Origin: a bacterium
GTDB taxonomy: Bacteria > Cyanobacteriota > Vampirovibrionia > Gastranaerophilales > Gastranaerophilaceae
DNA length: 8,793 nt
Direction: 5' to 3'
NCBI GenBank assembly: GCA_017995595.1
Contig: JAGOIO010000043.1
Location: 1 to 8,793, forward strand
How positions within the stretch are numbered: position 1 is the first letter of the stretch; each line of letters starts with the position of its first letter. The notes under the pieces are model-generated. The model saw only the letters and a list, made by a program, of their open reading frames with translations. It did no database searches and was not told the DNA's origin. Shown one piece after another: positions 7,113 through 8,793 of the stretch. The translations under genes and the position numbers were made by a program.

Positions 7113-7158
7113 CACCCACATGGGCTAATTTTTATATTAATTATAATAATTGGGCAAT

Positions 7159-7190
7159 AAAAAAGGTTGCGGTAATCACACACACAACCT
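7159..7190 (-). terminator. Rho-independent terminator of the 171-aa protein gene
   Basis: On the minus strand AGGTTGTG (7183-7190) pairs with CGCAACCT (7164-7171), one wobble included. The loop is 11 nt and contains part of a short TG repeat. Six T follow directly (7159-7164). The stem lies about 41 nt past the stop at 7232. This is the best-formed intrinsic terminator in the window. Confidence 0.85.
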
Positions 7191-7231
7191 AAAACACTCG
7201 AAATATAGTATAGGGTTTAAGAAAACTTTTC

Positions 7232-7747
7232 TTATGCGATTAAATCCATCGCATCGTCCTTTTCTTCAGCTTGTTTTTTCGGCTTAGTTACACTGCTTGA
7301 ATAAAAAGGATTTGAACCGTTTTTGTCGTGTCCTGTGTTGAATGTCTTTACCAATGTATTCAATTTAGGAAATTGAAGAACTTTGTGTTCTTGTTGTACT
7401 GCATCTTCTTTTGCGATAGGTGCATTTTGAGCTATGCCTTGTGTTGATGCTTTTGATGCAACGCTATTTAGGTATGCTAGGCTTGAAACAGCTTTTGCAC
7501 TAAGTTCAACGCCCATTCCTGCATTAAGCATTGATACTTGTTTTGCTGTGGCTGCATCTGTGTTGTATAGGTCTAAACCTAAATCTTGTCTTCTGAACTT
7601 TGTGAAATCAAAAGAGGTTGTTTGTGTTGATTGTGTGTTATTTGTTTTAGCAGCTGCTCTGTTAAAGATTTCTCTTGTAACATCTTTTAGTGCTGTTGAA
7701 TCTATACCGCTTCCGAAATTTTGATTGTATGATACATTTAAACTCAT
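7232..7747 (-). CDS. Conserved-looking hypothetical protein, 171 aa
   Basis: I do not recognise a family. The product starts MSLNVSYNQNFGSG, has no signal peptide or membrane segment, and contains no Cys or Trp, so it is probably cytoplasmic. It contains a compact segment FTKFRRQDLGLDLYNTD (49-65). Two alanine-rich, probably helical stretches follow at 66-104 (ATAKQVSMLNAG, SAKAVSSLAYLNS). A Lys/Pro/Asn-rich tail runs from about 140 and ends in the acidic EEKDDAMDLIA. Low-complexity Thr/Gln/Asn tracts (34-45) suggest disordered linkers. AAAGGG lies 8 nt before the ATG, a promoter with a perfect TTGACA lies upstream, and a strong terminator follows, so it is a regulated single gene and not a chance open frame. 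Its function cannot be read from the sequence; a structural or adaptor role would be a guess. Confidence 0.8.
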   Translation of the reverse strand: MSLNVSYNQNFGSGIDSTALKDVTREIFNRAAAKTNNTQSTQTTSFDFTKFRRQDLGLDLYNTDAATAKQVSMLNAGMGVELSAKAVSSLAYLNSVASKASTQGIAQNAPIAKEDAVQQEHKVLQFPKLNTLVKTFNTGHDKNGSNPFYSSSVTKPKKQAEEKDDAMDLIA

Positions 7748-7796
7748 ATTGACGACCCTTTACCCTTTTGATTTTTAAACCCTAATCTTTGCTTGT

Positions 7797-7823
7797 ACTA
7801 TATTTATCGGCAAGGTTTGTCAA
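7797..7823 (-). promoter_or_regulatory. Promoter of the 171-aa protein gene
   Basis: The minus strand carries a perfect TTGACA (7818-7823) and TATAGT (7797-7802, 5 of 6 matches). The spacer is 15 bp, shorter than the usual 16-18. With a 17-bp spacer the -10 would be the poorer TAGTAC. The leader would be about 45 nt and holds the AAAGGG ribosome binding site. Confidence 0.5.
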
Positions 7824-7858
7824 AACTTTAGAATTAAAGCTAGTTTGTTAAGAAATGT

Positions 7859-7901
7859 AAAAAGGCTTCCAAAGGAAAAGCTCCCCAAAAACTTGAGAGC
7901 C
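7859..7901 (-). terminator. Structured element with T run, possible terminator or small-RNA 3' end
   Basis: On the minus strand a 6-bp hairpin GCTCTC/GGGAGC (7895-7900 with 7880-7885, one G-U pair) is followed by a short TTCC-TTT-GGAA hairpin and then GCCTTTTTAC, with five T at 7859-7863. An outer GGCT/AGCC pairing (7898-7901 with 7864-7867) could close both, but competes with the first stem. It lies about 245 nt past the repressor stop and just upstream of the next promoter. It could end a long repressor 3' region or an unannotated small transcript. Confidence 0.4.
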
Positions 7902-7953
7902 GTATTACAACCTTTAATATCCAAACATTGAATATTTTTTAGTAAAGGTCTAG

Positions 7954-7967
7954 TGTAAATGTTTACA
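7954..7967. promoter_or_regulatory. 14-bp dyad, possible operator
   Basis: TGTAAATGTTTACA is a perfect 6-bp inverted repeat around TG. Its form resembles operators of LacI/CcpA-type regulators, but no such regulator is in the window and no promoter clearly overlaps it. In AT-rich DNA a chance dyad of this size is possible. Confidence 0.25.
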
Positions 7968-8019
7968 TATAAATATATTCGTTTTTTAGTTTTGCAAAAG
8001 CAATTTATAAATATAAAGA

Positions 8020-8036
8020 GACAGACAGTTTTGAAA
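8020..8036. repeat. Repeat copy 1 (direct)
   Basis: GACAGACAGTTTTGAAA matches copies 2 and 3 at 16 of 17 positions. It starts 22 bp from copy 2, about two helical turns, so proteins bound to both would lie on the same DNA face. Confidence 0.7.
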
Positions 8037-8040
8037 CATG

Positions 8041-8060
8041 GGACAAACAGTTTTGAAAAT
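8041..8060. repeat. Repeat copy 2 (direct)
   Basis: GACAAACAGTTTTGAAA starts at 8042. The exact identity with copy 3 extends to 20 bp (8041-8060). The centre CAAA-CAGT-TTTG has internal dyad symmetry (CAAA-N4-TTTG), as expected of a dimer-binding site. Confidence 0.8.
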
Positions 8061-8089
8061 TTTAAATTTGCTCTTTTTTAGTTGGAAAA

Positions 8090-8107
8090 TTTCTAAAACT
8101 GAATGTC
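8090..8107. repeat. Repeat copy 4 (inverted, degenerate)
   Basis: TTTCTAAAACTGAATGTC is an imperfect reverse complement of the direct copies, with one inserted T and two changed bases. It abuts copy 3, so the pair can form an imperfect hairpin (AAAACTG with CAGTTTT). That hairpin lies about 20 nt beyond the repressor stop and could also help terminate its transcript. Confidence 0.55.
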
Positions 8108-8127
8108 GGACAAACAGTTTTGAAAAT
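8108..8127. repeat. Repeat copy 3 (direct)
   Basis: This is a 20-bp exact match to copy 2, offset 67 bp from it. It is preceded by ATGTCG where copy 2 has ATGG, so the likeness reaches a little further on the left side. Confidence 0.8.
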
Positions 8128-8145
8128 AATATTTATTTATACTTA

Positions 8146-8793
8146 TTATTTATTACAAATAGAATCTAAATTATTTCCTGCCCAAAGAACTTTACCTATA
8201 ATTTTTACAGAGTCGCAATCTAATGAAACATCGAACGGGTCGTAGGCTGGATTATCACTTTTAACCCTTATCTGATTATTTGGAAGCATTTGAATTCTTT
8301 TTACAAATAAAGAATTATTAATACTTACGACATAAATTCCGTCATTTTTAAATTCTGCACTTTTATCGGTTAAAATTAAGCTACCGTCTTTAATCATACT
8401 GTTAGGAGTATCCATTGAATCTCCTGTTACTGTAAATAAAACAAGTTCACTAATTGATGCAGGAATATTTTTCACTAACCATTTTTTAGCAAATGCAATG
8501 AAATCTTGGGTTGCATTTATTTCATCAATCAAAGTTCCATAACCCGCCGAAGTTTTTAAATCAATATGAGGTATAAATATAATATTATTAAAATCTAATT
8601 TTTCAGGTAGCGTGTAGTCTTCTTTGCTTTCATTATTTAAAAACATTTCGCCTTTTCCGAGAAGTAACCACATAGGGTTTGCATCATATATTGCAGTTAA
8701 ACCTGACAAATAAGGAACTCCCGGTTGACGTTGCCCGTTTTCATAACCGTAAATTGTTTTGTCGGTTATTTTGTATCCTTTTTCAGTTAACAC
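8146..8793 (-). CDS. XRE-family transcriptional repressor with S24 peptidase domain, 5' end missing
   Basis: This is a LexA/CI-like regulator: an N-terminal helix-turn-helix binds DNA, and a C-terminal S24 domain mediates dimerisation and often self-cleavage on DNA damage. The 215 residues seen run off the right edge. Only the end of the helix-turn-helix is present (ITDKTIYGYENGQRQPG, about 9-25), so perhaps 20-25 residues are lost; the GTG at the edge is probably not the start. The S24 domain begins near 70. It has an Ala-Gly at 83-84 (TSAGYG) as likely cleavage site, the nucleophile Ser126 in GDSMDTP, and the general base Lys165 in FVKRIQ. The Ser-Lys spacing of 39 is close to that of LexA. 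All catalytic parts are intact. Prophages and integrative elements often carry such repressors, with the controlled genes divergent from them, here outside the window. A host LexA-like role is less likely but possible. Confidence 0.88.
   Translation of the reverse strand: MLTEKGYKITDKTIYGYENGQRQPGVPYLSGLTAIYDANPMWLLLGKGEMFLNNESKEDYTLPEKLDFNNIIFIPHIDLKTSAGYGTLIDEINATQDFIAFAKKWLVKNIPASISELVLFTVTGDSMDTPNSMIKDGSLILTDKSAEFKNDGIYVVSINNSLFVKRIQMLPNNQIRVKSDNPAYDPFDVSLDCDSVKIIGKVLWAGNNLDSICNK

Larger units (their letters stand above)
7748..8145. other. 398-bp intergenic region, non-coding
   Basis: No open frame of useful length with a ribosome binding site was found on either strand. From right to left it contains the GACAAACAGTTTTGAAA repeat cluster (8020-8126), a very AT-rich stretch (7968-8019), a TGTAAA-N2-TTTACA dyad (7954-7967), a structured segment ending in a T run on the minus strand (7859-7901), and the promoter of the 171-aa protein gene (7797-7823). 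It separates core genes from the repressor gene and is the only long non-coding stretch in the window. Confidence 0.8.

Noticed and set aside
7060..7119. Longer GTG start for the small lipoprotein-like gene (104 aa)
   Set aside because: It lacks a ribosome binding site, overlaps the predicted promoter and would place a 28-residue tail before the hydrophobic segment.
7434..7724. 96-aa plus-strand open frame
   Set aside because: It is antisense to the 171-aa gene, which has a promoter, ribosome binding site and terminator. No such signals support the plus frame.
8020..8127. CRISPR array
   Set aside because: There are only three direct copies of about 17-20 bp at unequal spacing (22 and 67 bp), plus an inverted copy. 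This is not an array, and no cas gene is present.

Overview
The window is AT-rich, and every gene I can support lies on the minus strand, so transcription runs from high to low coordinates. Most of it is bacterial translation and core metabolism: rpmE (L31), thyX, prfA (RF1), ylxR, infB, rbfA and truB. UGG encodes Trp and UGA is not reassigned, so the standard bacterial code fits. The pairing of rpmE with prfA and of ylxR with infB recalls cyanobacterial gene order. Together with the AT-rich composition and the ThyX type, this would fit a non-photosynthetic cyanobacterial relative (Melainabacteria/Vampirovibrionia, e.g. a gut Gastranaerophilales). That is inference. A low-GC Gram-positive or another AT-rich lineage is not excluded.

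Layout, in the direction of transcription. (1) 8793-8146: the C-terminal part of an XRE/S24 (LexA/CI-like) repressor, cut by the window edge. (2) 8145-7748: about 400 bp without a gene. It holds three direct copies and one degenerate inverted copy of a GACAAACAGTTTTGAAA motif (8020-8126), a TGTAAA-N2-TTTACA dyad, a structured segment ending in a T run, and a promoter. (3) 7747-7232: a monocistronic gene for an unknown 171-aa protein, closed by a good terminator. (4) 7059-6805: a small secreted or lipoprotein-like protein with its own promoter. (5) 6596-6387 rpmE, then 6283-5579 thyX, then 5459-4374 prfA, each followed by a hairpin; rpmE and prfA have recognisable sigma70-type promoters. (6) 4262-50: a tight ylxR-infB-rbfA-truB operon with gaps of 44, 14 and 0 nt.

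The left part works as one module: IF2 places initiator tRNA, RbfA matures the 30S subunit, TruB makes tRNA Psi55, YlxR is an RNA-binding partner protein, RF1 terminates at UAA/UAG, and L31 is a 50S protein. ThyX supplies dTMP. I see no complete novel system. The only accessory-looking part is the right end, where the S24 repressor sits beside the repeat cluster. The repeats could be operators, recombinase arm sites or a transposon end. The sequence to the right of the window is needed to decide. I saw no tRNA, rRNA, CRISPR array or insertion sequence.
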